Assembly: GCA_910591455.2 (NCBI GenBank) | Contig: OU342816.1 | Location: 21,523,702 to 21,587,701, forward strand | Direction of reading: 5' to 3' | DNA: 64,000 nt | Source: Pholis gunnellus | Taxonomy: Eukaryota > Chordata > Actinopteri > Perciformes > Pholidae | Shown here: piece by piece, positions 13,909 through 25,190 of the stretch | Layout of the letters: each line of letters begins with the position of its first letter | How positions within the stretch are numbered: the first letter of the stretch is position 1 | Position numbers and translations under genes: made by a program | Notes under the pieces: generated by a model | Databases searched by the model: none | Told to the model about the DNA's origin: nothing | Seen by the model: only the letters and a program-made list of their open reading frames with translations

Positions 13909-14547
13909 CAGTGGTTCTCAAACTGTGGGGCGCGCCCCTCTAGTGGGGCGCAGCGGTATTGCAGGTGGGGCGCGGGGGGAAATGCAGAATTGTATTCATA
14001 CCTGCAAACTTGTCGCTTTTCGGCGAAATTCGCCGTTTTGAATCAAAATATATCATCCACGTGAATCATGTAGATCCACGAGGGGGGTCAACTGGCCAGC
14101 GTTTCTCAGATTGGAGTGAGACGAGGAGAAAGGTGATGTGGTGATCTTCACAATATAACATCTTTGATGTGACGTGTCGAGTCTTGGCCAATCAGCGTTA
14201 AGATGTCTACAGCGTCTTTCCCTCCGTTAAAGTTTAAGTTTCATTACAGTTCAGACTTGCTGGGTTAAGTTAACGTCCACTGCATGCAGAACTCTGTGGA
14301 CTGTTAACGTTCGTCATTATCGCGATTTAGGAGGAAAAAACGTAACGTGATGAAACATGCAGCCCCGTGTTCAGTTCACGCGGTCACTCATTAACGTTAA
14401 ACCGGAACACCGGCGGATCTGGTTGCAGGTTGTTTGTTTTAACTCAAAGTAGAATGAAAGGCCCAGATACTGATGAGATGATGAGGTCAAAGAGCTTCAG
14501 GGGACGCTGTTTGTGTAGCGCAGCTTGATGCAGGGCTGAGATGTGAA

Positions 14548-15249
14548 GGAGCTGGGCCTGGATAAAGGTGGAGGTCTGGATAAAGGTGGAGCTGGGCCTG
14601 CATAAAGGTGGAGCTGGGCCTGGATAAAGGTGGAGGTCTGGATAAAGGTGGAGCTGGGCCTGGATAAAGATGGAGGTCTGGATAAAGGTGGAGCTGGGCC
14701 TGGATGCAGGTGGAGGTGGGTCTGGATAAAGGTGGAGCTGGGTCTGGATAAAGGTGGAGCTGGGCCTGGATAAAGATGGAGGTCTGGATGAAGGTGGAGC
14801 TGGGCCTGGATACAGGTGGAGGTGGGTCTGGATAAAGGTGGAGCTGGGTCTGGATAAAGATGGAGGTCTGGATAAAGGTGGAGCTGGGCCTGGATAAAGA
14901 TGGAGGTCTGGATAAAGGTGGAGCTGGGCCTGGATGCAGGTGGAGGTCTGGATGCAGGTGGAGGTGGGTCTGGATAAAGGTGGAGCTGGGTCTGGATAAA
15001 GGTGGAGCTGGGCCTGGATAAAGATGGAGGTCTGGATAAAGGTGGAGCTGGGCCTGGATACAGGTGGAGGTGGGTCTGGATAAAGGTGGAGCTGGGCCTG
15101 GATAAAGGTGGAGCTGGGTCTGGATAAAGGTGGAGCTGGGTCTGGATAAAGGTGGAGCTGGGCCTGGATAAAGGTGGAGCTGGGTCTGGATAAAGGTGGA
15201 GCTGGGCCTGGATAAAGGTGGAGCTGGGCCTGGATACAGGTGGAGGTCT
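14548..15249. repeat. 22-bp/18-bp minisatellite inside the hAT-like element
   Basis: About 700 bp of tandem units of the form GATAAAGGTGGAGCTGGGCCTG (22 bp), mixed with an 18-bp version that lacks four bases of the GAGCTGGG part. Variants swap GGCC/GGTC and AAA/CAG. The minus strand is free of stops in two frames, giving Pro/Ser/Leu/His-rich frames of 264 and 279 codons; these simply follow from the repeat and are not genes. Confidence 0.95.
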
Positions 15250-15285
15250 AAACAGACTTGAGTACAGCTTCCTGCTGTCACAGTG

Positions 15286-15441
15286 TTTTAAACACATTGA
15301 TCTTGCAGGGTATGCTGAATGCAGCCTCTGCTCCAAGGAGATGAACTACAGCAACAAGGCTCACGTGTCCTCTCATCACACTCCAGACACTGTTCACTGT
15401 GATGACCACAGACAGAGGACCAACAGTCCCACGTGCAGTTA
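15286..15441 (+). pseudogene. Possible BED-type zinc-finger remnant of a hAT transposase
   Basis: A plus-strand open frame reads AECSLCSKEMNYSNKAHV followed by closely spaced His residues (SSHHTPDTVH). The CxxC, then a basic/aromatic stretch, then clustered His, is the layout of a BED zinc finger, the DNA-binding module at the N-terminus of many hAT transposases. A CTTGCAG just before the frame could be an old splice acceptor. The frame stops soon afterwards and no catalytic domain follows. Its position inside a hAT-like element fits; the match is short, so this is tentative. Confidence 0.4.
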
Positions 15442-15869
15442 AATCACAGCTGTTATTTTACTCTTGATAAGCTACCTTAGCCAGAGTAGATTATCATTTT
15501 CATTTAAATAATTGAACTGGATTGAATGCATATTAATTGCAAATAGAAGATTGGCCACAATCCTAACAGCTGTACAGTAACAGTAGAAGTTAATATGAAG
15601 CCATACAGTAATGAAAACTAATCACTTTATTTGTACAGGCGATGGTTCTCGCTACTCTTGCTATTTTAGTTTTTATATGACTACAACTTTTAAAGGTTAA
15701 CAATAATAGAGCTGAAATACTGATTAATAACTGAATAGTAAATTAGTTTTTTGCTTAAAGTAAATGTTTTTCTTCTCAGAGTACACCAGAATGCTACATT
15801 TTAAAGCTCATATTTAAAATAAAATTCTGCTGGTATGTGTGAGCATGTGGCGTCAAAGTTCAACATGGA

Positions 15870-15957
15870 CCATGTTGTTACCATGTTGTTACTATGTTGT
15901 TACCATGTTGTTACCATGTTGTTACCATGTTGTTACCATGTTGTTACCATGTTGTTG
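15870..15957. repeat. 11-bp tandem repeat (CCATGTTGTTA)
   Basis: About eight head-to-tail copies of an 11-bp unit, one with ACTATG in place of ACCATG. It lies within the hAT-like element, about 70 bp from its right end. Confidence 0.93.
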
Positions 15958-16026
15958 GGGCGGTGGGGCATGGACATTTTTCTTCCTCCAAAGTGGGGTG
16001 TGACAGAAAAAGTTTGAGAACCACTG

Positions 16027-16034
16027 ATCTAACG
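16027..16034 (+). repeat. 8-bp target site duplication, right (ATCTAACG)
   Basis: Directly follows the right inverted repeat and matches 13901-13908 exactly. Confidence 0.93.
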
Positions 16035-17423
16035 TATACAAAGACAAAATAGTAAAATCATGTATATGTGTATTTGGGATATTTTTTCCACTATAGTCTG
16101 AAAGAAGACATGTTATGGAAGCAATATAGCACCAAATCTCTAAATTAAACTGTGCACGCAAAACAATGTTTTTACCTGAAGGTTCTGCCCTTAGAGTCCA
16201 GTTACATTGTGTGGGATGAGTTTAGTGGATTACAGGTTGGACACAAGTATAGGTAGAGATAGACAACCTTTATTTTCAGTCTTTCATTGAAGACCTGAAG
16301 CTGCATGAGAGAAACTGATGAATATTCACAGCACAATATGTTGAGAAAAACACAGGAGGCAGCGAATCATGACTTGCACATGATGATAATGTTGTTGCAA
16401 TTATCTTCAAAACCAAATTGATTTTTTCATTCATAAAGTAGCCGTAATGAGGCTTGCTCTGAAGTGCCACTACAAAGATGTGTGCATGATTGCTCACTCC
16501 CCTGTTCCTCTCCTCAGCAGACAATCCTCAGTGAAGACTCCTTCATCACGAGCGTCTTCTCAAAATAGATGGATACATTTTAGTCCAGGCTTTATGGCTT
16601 CTGTTCTCTGGACTGCAATGTGTTGTTTTATCCATGTGCACAGATGTAACATCACACAACAACTGTAGCCTAGGTTGCAGTATAACAGTGAGACTAACAG
16701 TAATATTAGTTTGCAAAATGACACTTGTTTTCAATCTTTATATTAGGTTATTTCATTTAATAGGCAGTGATTTTCTAACTGAGTGTGGCCACAATTTAGA
16801 ACAGCGGGGAGCTGCATGGTGACCTTTTTGTTTGGTCTGAGGTGCTTTTGTCAGTGACATGAGGGACTCTGAAGCATGAAACCAAATTTCATGCAGATCC
16901 ATCAAACAGAGGGATGAAAGGTGGCACTCTGAGGGTGTTTGGCCTTTCATACAAATGTAAATGCAGAGATGGATGCAGATAGGTCATTAATGTCAACATC
17001 CTGTGCGATGGATGTCTTTGTCTCGCTGTGACAATTATTACAATTTCAAACCTTTTTCACATTCCCACACAGCTCTTATGAAAGCAAATGTAATACTGAC
17101 ATTTTCCCATATCAGTGTGATGCCTTGAATCACTACTTGTACCTATTGTTTTTACATCTGGACAAATATAGATTGAGACGCAACACAAATAGAGCAAGCC
17201 TTATGAATAATGATCCTCTCTAGTTAAAAATGCTATATTATTCTTATTATTTTTCTTATTATTGTAATCACTCAGCATTGCAATGTTGGCTGTACAACAC
17301 ACACTTTAAGTCCCAGTGAACTAAAGTTAGAGCATCTTTATCTTTTGTACTGTGTACTGTACTCCGATGTTGTATCCAGTTCGTTTTATACATCCAAGGG
17401 ATCCACACACCTCCTTGATTAAA
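16035..17423. other. Intergenic, no gene seen
   Basis: AT-rich. A stretch at about 16090-16150 resembles 4608-4670 (shared CATGTTATGGAAG ... CCAAATCTCTAAAT pattern), so it is probably a fragment of an old dispersed repeat. No coding signal. Confidence 0.5.
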
Positions 17424-17800
17424 AAGTATGGACTGCATATAAAAATTGGACGTTGCCATCTTGGATTTTTGCAACCAGTAAGCAAAATAGATCATATTTG
17501 GAATGCGGAGGAGTGAGTATTGACTTGTCAATCACTGTGTAGCCCCGCCCTAAAGTATACCCTGCTTTATGGTCTGTTTGACTCTAAATGGACCATCACT
17601 TACTAAATGAACATCATGCTGTATTGAAGAAGACTTGACACTAGAGATTGAGACCATAAACTCATGTTTACAATGTTTACTGAGGTAATAAATCAAGAGA
17701 GAAGTAGAGTCATTTTCTCATAGACTTCTATACAATCAGAATTATTTTTGCAACCAGAGGAGTTAAAAGTCCACAAGCTCTGTGAAGCTGTATAGGCATG
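17424..17800 (+). repeat. Dispersed repeat B, copy 1
   Basis: Shares long near-identical blocks with 27425-27975 (inverted) and 50180-50654 (direct). The shared order is a GGACTGYATATAA-type start, GCCATCTTG, a GCCCCGCCCTAAAG block, the motif CATCATGCTGTATTGAAGAA and a CAAGAGAGAAGTAGAGTC block. This copy lacks part of the left end present in the others. No coding capacity. The superfamily is unassigned. Confidence 0.85.
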
Positions 17801-17825
17801 GCAGTCCTTTGGGCTGTATGTGCAG

Positions 17826-18032
17826 ACGTCAGGATGCTAACATGCTCACAATGACAACTCTAACATGCTTATGTTCATCAAGTACAATGATTACCATGTT
17901 CACCATCTGAGTTTGTTCTAATTGGCACTAAACAAACACAAAGTAATTTTGTTAGCTTTGCAGGTCATTAATCAAAGTTTGGGACGAAGGAACATTTTGA
18001 AGTGACGATGGCGCTGGAGGAAAAGTCAGGTC
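17826..18032. repeat. Common teleost dispersed repeat fragment (GCTAACATG type)
   Basis: Contains the GCTAACATGCTCACAATGAC ... ACCATGTTCACCATCT ... GATGGCGCTGGAGGAAAAGT series that I recognise as a widespread fish interspersed repeat. No ends or target duplication are visible, so it is a fragment. Confidence 0.55.
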
Positions 18033-19794
18033 GACTTTATTTGTTCTGACCCACCACCAACCAGGCTACAAGTTCCGGCTGTTGTCATACACTTTTCCTA
18101 GCTAGACTGTAATTCATAAATAACCCAAGCTATTGTGAGCCAGGACAGGTGAGGTAGAGTAATGAATTCTGCATGGGGAGGTCAGGGGGGATTTTTTGTT
18201 TGTTGTTTGTGTAAAACAAGAAGTCTATGCTGATTTATATGTCACATCATTTCCATACTTTCTTTAGTGATGCCGCTTGTGTAGTTATTTAAAGTCAAAC
18301 CACAACCTTTTCCTCAACCTAGATAAAGCAGATTGGTTGCCTAAACACTGCAGGGGCTTGCTTAGGTGCACTGATTGATATTGGTGCAGTATTAGAAGGT
18401 AAAACCAGTTGATCAGAAACAACAGAAAGGTAATAACCCCCTTTTGGGTCAATACATTACAACATCCTGAGCTGGAAAACAGAACACAATACAAGGTGGA
18501 TAGGAGGCCAGCTGTTTCTCACAGGTGAGAGACAGTTTTGATAATGTTTGTCTGAATTGAACTCTCATCTACTTTCCTTTCCCACAGCCCAAATCTATCG
18601 ACAGAACTTCGCATGATGAAAAGCGGCAGACAAGCGTATTAAATAGATTATCTTTTGATGAAGAGTTCTACAGTTTCAATGAGGCACCACAGCTTACAGA
18701 GATAGATTTGCTCTACAACAACTATAGAGCTGAGCCGCCCCACATGTCCTCTTTAAGGCTGCAGCAGTTGCATGCATTTTCTCTGGAACTTCTTTTTCGT
18801 GCCCAGTTCAACTGTAGCGTTCTGTTAGCAAACGGACATTTGTGCAGTTTCAAGGTTAACGTCAATACTCAGTGGCCCCCAAACTGCTAATAAAGGGAGA
18901 CACATTTGATTATCAACTTTGGGAAAACATATTCAATATACTGATCACTTGAATATTGCAGGGATGAAACTGCTTCAGTGTTTGAAACTTTAATGAAAGA
19001 GTTGTATCATATTATGCTAAGGCTATGACCATTTTAGATCCATTAAACTTGGATTAGAACCAACTCCCCAGCCCATGCATGTTTCATGAACCACACATTT
19101 CATCAAGCATGTTTTCTTTCTAAAAACTAGGAACATTCTGAATGTAACGTCCAAAGGAAAAGACTCTGGCCTCATCGCCGCAGCTCATTGTCATGTCAGC
19201 CGCTTTGTCTGTCGGAGCGATGACAGGGTGCAGGGTCCTAATCCCCTGACGAGTGTCAGCTGGGATGAAGTGTGGTAAAAGTCTGACTCGTCCTGAGCAG
19301 CGAGACGTGATTGCTGCCAGCACCTGCAGTCAGACGGGCATCAGAACGGTAGAGGCCACGTGGCGCTAGGGTGGAACATCTGTGCCTGGGTCTGGTCGCG
19401 TGCACTTCTGGGGTCTGTTGCTGCAGTTTGCCCCCTTGGGAACCTGAGCTGGGGTAAAGACAGCCGGATGCATCCCCCACCCCTTCTCTCCCAGCTGGAT
19501 AGTGGAGGGCTAAATGCAGGCAGGCAGCCAGATCCAGGCTGCAGGTGTATGAAACTCCCCCCTCGCCTTTTGCCTCCTGCACTGATACATCTGATACACT
19601 GATACACAACAGCCATCAGCAAAGGAGGTGGCAGTAATTGGAGTGGGGTGGGGGTGGGGGGGTGGGGGGGGGGGGGGGGGGGTTGGCAATAAACATCATG
19701 TGTCACTAACCTGGAGCAGTTCCATCCAACAGAGCTGGGCGCTGCCCATATGCCAAAGTGCCATAATTGGTGTCTCTGTCCTAGATATTTAGTA
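18033..19794. other. Intergenic, no gene seen
   Basis: No coding or RNA gene signal. A G-rich run (GGGGTGGGGG pattern ending in 19 uninterrupted G) lies at about 19641-19682. Confidence 0.55.
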
Positions 19795-20137
19795 GGCAAG
19801 GCAAGCTTATTTATACAGCACATTTCAGCAAAGAAGAAGACACCAGGACAAAGTCTTCTGAAGATAAATGCATGGACAAGTTTTTTCCAAATCCTGCTGA
19901 GACATAAGTCTTTAAATCATTTATTTATTCTTCAGGTGATACTAGGCTGACTTTGTAAATGTCTTCACGTGGCTGTTGAGATTCAGGTCTGAGTGTATGA
20001 CTACACCTAGATTCCTGTCTTGGTCTGTGATTTTTAACATCACCGACTGAAGCTGAGCACTGACTTTTAAACGTTTCTCCTTGGCTCCATAAACAACTTC
20101 CTCAGTTTTGTCTTTGTTGAAGTGAAGAAAATTCTGC
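19795..20137 (-). pseudogene. L2/CR1-like LINE fragment: reverse transcriptase C-terminal part and 3' end
   Basis: Read on the minus strand from about 20137, the translation begins HFNKDKTEEVVYGAKEKRLK and continues through NLGVVIHSDL, NSHVKTFTKS and, after stops and a frame change, LMSQQDLEKLVHAFIFRRL. These are the usual motifs of the C-terminal part of L2/CR1-type reverse transcriptases of fish. It then joins a CTGTATAAATAAGCTTGCC-type 3' end at about 19795-19830. The coding part is disrupted and the 5' end is missing, as expected for a 5'-truncated non-LTR retrotransposon. Confidence 0.8.
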
Positions 20138-23100
20138 AGGCCAGAAAGACAGGCCCCCTGAGCAAAATGTCCGCTGTCTCCCTCTGAGGCTCTGTGTCCA
20201 ATCAGGACTCTTACAAACTGGCTCTCCGGGAAACCCTGCGGCCAATTTCCTCATTTCCTCCAATTGCCTCATAACTTCAAAGGCGACTTCAAAGCGTTCG
20301 GACTGCCCGCTAACAAGGCTGAAACCTAGACAGCCGTGCCTCTTTAAGAGCAATCTTTGTGTCATCTATATCTATTTCTTCTCATCGACAGTCACATCGC
20401 AGGCAGTGTAACTGGGAGTGACAGAGCCAATATGCTTTAGTCAGGGGATTATCCCTAAATTACACAGGGGGCCACGAGGGGAGGAAGTCAAACAAAGCAC
20501 GAGCCACATCCCCGCAGTCCGACTGTGTAAACCCTGAGCAAACTCTGGGTAATTGCACAACAAAAGCACAATTAGCCGCGACTCCACGGATATTAAGTAG
20601 GAAAAGATGGACCTGCCATTTATCCCATCACACATTTGCATCTCATGAATTCCCCTCCACACACCTTTACATATAAATTTTTTATTCTATTCCTATTTTC
20701 ATACATACTATTTCATTTTCAGATGAATGCAGATAAATGCAAAGTAGTCATTTAAATATGCATTAGTATTATGACCGGCCCCACCTGCCCAAATCGAAGG
20801 TGGTCATTTTAGCGAGCCCCAGACCGCTTCTGGTCCCTCGGGTTGGACCCCCCCGGTCCTGCGGTGGATCACAACCATCTTCAAGTGCTTCTTGGAGACT
20901 GACCCTGTGCACCGCGCTGCAGTGAGACTCTGATGTGACTTGCCTGGGTAAGGACCTCACGCCGTTTAACGAGATTGATTCACAATCTCACAATCAGTGT
21001 GTGTGTGTGTGTGTGTGTGTGGACCTCCGAAACACTGGAGATCAAGCCAATCATAGTTGGAGAAAGAGGGAAATATTGTGGAGCAAGAGTGAAGGGGTCT
21101 GCGTCATATTGAGTTATTTGTCAGCCTCAGAATTTGAAGGAGGAGAAAACTTTTAAGCTTAATAGCTTTCCCACAGTGCTGTGTGCAGCGGACAGCCAAC
21201 TTCAAACAGGACGCACATTCCAGGGGAAAATCAATGGCAAGCCTCAGTCGCGGCTTAATACGTGCTTTAACCGGGACTCACTTGTAGAGATTTAGTCACC
21301 TTTGATGTCATGCTCTACAACATGTTTTCTGATAAAATCTGAAATCTTCATTAAAAGCCGTTAGAAATGGTACAATACTCAGATAATCTGAATGAATGCT
21401 ACACCGTCAAGCTGTAAGAGCTACCATGGAGTTCACACTGTCACTAACTTCACTTTCCTTTGGAAAAACAAACAAGAGATTTCAGAGAGAAGCCGATAGA
21501 AGGGTCTATGGATATATCCAGGATGTCAAACTGATTTGGCAGTAAAAACAGGTTGAATAGATAAAGATAGAAAGTAAAGCTACAGATCACAGCGTAAAAG
21601 TGAACCAACACATCACCTGAAGATCCAAACAGAACACAATGAAATAAGGAACAACAGTGTATTTGGTCTGTATTCACAGTTAAAATCATTAAAAAAGCAA
21701 AAGCAGCATGTGTATACATTTAGTATACCTTCAGTAGCTAGTTTAGCATAGAAGTGCTAGTTAATAATATGCTAACGTTCTTTGCTAATGTTAGCTCCAC
21801 AAGTTTTTACGTAAAAACACAATGTTTTAGAAACGTATATTTCCTTCCAACCTCTCCCGTTAAAGAATAGTACTATTACACAACGTTTAATCACGACTAG
21901 CTCCAAATCTGAACCAGCTTGAACATGAAGAACATTTGAAACCATCACATGAGAGTCTATGGAGCCGAGCCGGACAGTTGTCGTACCCTGGTCAGAGCTA
22001 GCCAATGTAATTGTTACTCAGCATTCAAGGACGGGACTAAGCAAAGGGTCAATTCTCTCACACTGACCATTCATTTTATCAAAAAGAAAAACTGAAGCTT
22101 AAGTAGATTTTACAGTGCTGTGGTGGCAAATAATATTAGATGGATATCATTTTCCATGGTTTCATGCCTTCAGCATTCCTGAGAGGGATAAAGTGCATTT
22201 TAGCAACTTGAACATGTGGGCATGCTAGAGATTGAAAACCCATGCACTTTTAAATGCATATTTACTGAGGTGTGTCTTGCATAAAATGCCCCCAGGGCTG
22301 CTAAAACAACTGCATCATGCACCAGTGGCTACCACCCCGCCTCTTCTCTAAGTGCCAGTGCAAGCCAGCCAGCTGGGCCCCCCCCTTCATCACCGGCTTG
22401 CCTCTTCCTCTCTGTGAGGCTGATGAGCCAGGCGCTGTAACAGGTAGACTCCCCAGGTGCTGGGACGTCCTCCCAGCTCGCTAAGCTATTGCTCCCTGGC
22501 TCGACAAAGCTGAGCTTAATTAGCCAAGGGGGTGGGCTACTACTGGCCAATAATGAGCCACGGTGAGAGTAATGTCACATCATGAAACAATGTGGAAGTG
22601 GGGGTCCGAGGGTGGTTTTTTTTTTGGGGGGGGGGGTGGATTATGGATTTGAACCATCTGGTCGTGCAGGAGGGGTGGGGAGAGCAAAATGATATGCCTG
22701 ACAGACGACTTTAACAAAGATGTGGCAAGAGAGAGGGGCGTGTCCGAGATCACAAGCTGAGTTATAGCAAGCGTGACTGGGCTATTGTTCGGTGTGATGG
22801 GTTGGTTATTCACAGCTGGGGCAGCCCAAATTGTTCTTTTATATTCTTTTATTCTCCTTTATTGAAGCCAGAGGGGCTTGGGAAATGATTAACAGACAGC
22901 ACAACACAGGCAGGGACACTGTCAACCTTTCCCTCTCAATTTAGTCCCCATCCATTTATGTTCACCACTGTGATGCAAATGCGCAGGCTTGCTTGGTTAA
23001 CTGCGCTGTCGTCAGTCATACCCCAGAAAATCTGTTGGAATAACACAGCGGGTGCAGCACAGGTGCCAAAATCAAGGTTTATTTTTGCCTCCGTTTCCAT

Positions 23101-24340
23101 TCAAAACCTCATAGTATGATGTCTTTATCGAAAACTTTTTTTTGAAAGAAGAGTTTTTCCTGGAACTTCACAAAAGTCTCTCAGCAGAAGGGTTCACATT
23201 CAAAGTCATAATAATACCTTGACATATGCCCGTACAACTCTAGAGCAACAAGGCTCACGCAGCCAGCCAAGTCACCCACCATGCTCCATGCTAAACCCCC
23301 TGCATCCTCCTGCTCCACTTCTCTGTTATGCTTCTTCCATCTGGTGTCCATTTTGCACCTCTACTGGTCCTTGGAGGGGGGAAACAGAGCCTCCCAAAGT
23401 TCACCCTACCATCCACTCACCCAGTCCTAAACTAGATGGAGTTTTCACAGCAATTAAGGGTGGAGGGGTGAGTGGCTCTTTTCCAGGCACCCACTGGTCC
23501 TCCCCTACCGCTGGTACCAGCGCTTTCACATCTTCCACACTGAAGCCATTAGCGTGGCCGGCCCGCCGGCAGGGACTAATTGTTGGCCTCTCAGGAAGTG
23601 ACAGTGGCTCTAATGGTCATGCAGTCATTTAGAGCCTCCTGAGATCAGAGACAGTTGGTTTACAATGACTGGAGGTGCTGACATGCTTTTTTTTTTACTA
23701 GACCAGTTTCAGATTCATTTGTGCCACTGAGCTTGCAAAGCACTTTGATCTTGTCTTAACCTGTTTAAATGACCTAATTCTGGACATTAAGTTCCGTTAT
23801 AATTGCACATCCACATTTACAGGTTAACCAACCAGAACATTTTCGTTCAGTTTCTGTCATCTGCAAAACGGAAGACTTGTGTGTGTATGTGACTGCAGAC
23901 AGTGTCAATCTGATTGTTCAGTTGGATGAGGAGTGAATACTCGCTGCAGTTCCTTAGCAACACCTGAATTAAAACGGCATTGTCCTCTCGTGGACAAACT
24001 GAGCAAACCTCAAAGACACTAAATGATCTGAGTTAATGAGAGACACATCTTTATAAATACAAAATTCAAAGAAATATAGACATTGTATATTTTCATACAT
24101 AATCCAGATTTATGTTAACAGTGGACAAAAGTGTATTTGTACATGTGGAATACATTTAAGACATTGGACATTATTATACATATTTTCTTCATTTCTACTT
24201 TTCTACTTTTAACCCCAACCCAAGAATGTTGTGTAGGATTCCTGGAAGTATTTCTGTGAGTGTAGAGGAGCCAGAAAAAGAGAGAAGGAAGAATAAATAA
24301 AGTTTTCCTGGCAGGGGTGGCTAATGATATCCCATTGTCC
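20138..24340. other. Intergenic, no gene seen
   Basis: No exon with protein-family character. Holds a (TG)12 tract at 20997-21020 and a short G run at about 22626-22636. The TAAT-bearing, GC-balanced stretch around 23480-23640 is listed separately. Confidence 0.5.
23480..23640. promoter_or_regulatory. Candidate non-coding regulatory stretch
   Basis: Non-repetitive sequence with GACTAATTGTTGG and CTCTAATGGTCATG cores set in a GC-balanced context with an Sp-like GGCCGGCCCGCC. It falls in the gene-free interval between robo3 and msantd2. The call rests on appearance alone. Confidence 0.18.
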
Positions 24341-24436
24341 CCCTAACTCCTAACCCTAATACCTAACACATAATCCTAACCCCTAATCCAAACCCTAATA
24401 CCTAACACATAATCCTAACCCTTAAACGTCACCCTA
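24341..24436. repeat. Degenerate telomere-like tandem repeat
   Basis: Two copies of a roughly 38-bp unit made of AACCCTAA, ACCTAACAC and AATCCTAACC words. It resembles decayed (CCCTAA)n but has no run of perfect telomere repeats, so it may be an ordinary minisatellite. Confidence 0.6.
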
Positions 24437-25182
24437 AATGCAATGTTTCCTGATATTCTACAGACATCAGCCCTGTGTGTAAAAATGCAGGCTGCTCATT
24501 CATTTCAATGATGCTAGTCCTGCAGCCCAGAGGGTACACATAAACTCTGTCAGGAAAAAAGAAAAAAGAAAAAACTGAAACTGGCTCAATGGAAGTGTTG
24601 CTCAAAGCGGACTTCTTGGATCACCTGAATCAATATGCTAAGGAGTGTATAGGGCTCTAAGAATGGCAATGTTATCATCCCAAGGTGAAAGGAGCAGAGT
24701 AGCCTCTGGGTAAAGTATATTGTTCATTGAAGAAATTATAGTGTATACATATAATATATATTACGTTTTTAATCACTGAACATGTTGGATTGGCCAAATG
24801 ACAAAAGTGATGAAGCAAAACCAGAGGGTCAAATAAAAAGTCAGCCTTATATTTAGTCTCATGTTAAAGACACCCCCCACCCCCCCTGTCATCCCTTCTG
24901 CTTCCCCCCACACATTTGCACACAGGCCAACTCTAAATGCACAGCGCATCATCTAATTAAGTCACTGAGCATTTCATTGAGATCGTTAGGAGAGCCTTGT
25001 TAAGATTTGATGCTTGATCAGCCCTAAAGCTGCAGCCTGGTGGTGTCAGCCTCCCTGCAAACAGATACAATATGATTAATATGTTACAGTATGTGGCTAG
25101 CATTGTACAGCAGGTCTATACATACCCATGTGTTTTGGGCAAAAGAGATGTTCTGGTTGAATGCTGCAGTGTAAGACTTTTA
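24437..25182. other. Intergenic, no gene seen
   Basis: AT-rich and C-run containing (about 24872-24888). No coding signal. Confidence 0.5.
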
Positions 25183-25190
25183 CTTGACCA
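25183..25190 (+). repeat. 8-bp target duplication, hAT copy 1, left (CTTGACCA)
   Basis: Perfect match to 27041-27048, abutting the element terminus at 25191. Confidence 0.95.

Larger units (their letters stand above)
13909..16026. mobile_element. hAT-like DNA transposon carrying a minisatellite (2118 bp)
   Basis: The element begins CAGTGGTTCTCAAACT and ends with the exact reverse complement of those 16 bases; both ends continue into GGGGCG/GGGGTG-type sequence. It is flanked by a perfect 8-bp duplication, ATCTAACG. Terminal inverted repeats of this sort together with 8-bp duplications are typical of the hAT superfamily. Inside are a 0.7-kb minisatellite of 22/18-bp units, a short frame resembling a BED-type zinc finger, and an 11-bp array near the right end. 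There is no catalytic transposase core, so it should depend on an autonomous relative. It could be a deletion derivative in which the array replaced the coding body. Confidence 0.9.

Noticed and set aside
14487..15336. Two minus-strand open frames of 264 and 279 codons with repeating Pro/Ser/Leu/His motifs
   Set aside because: Both are produced by the 22/18-bp minisatellite, which is stop-free in more than one frame on that strand; there is no conserved start context, splice structure or known family.
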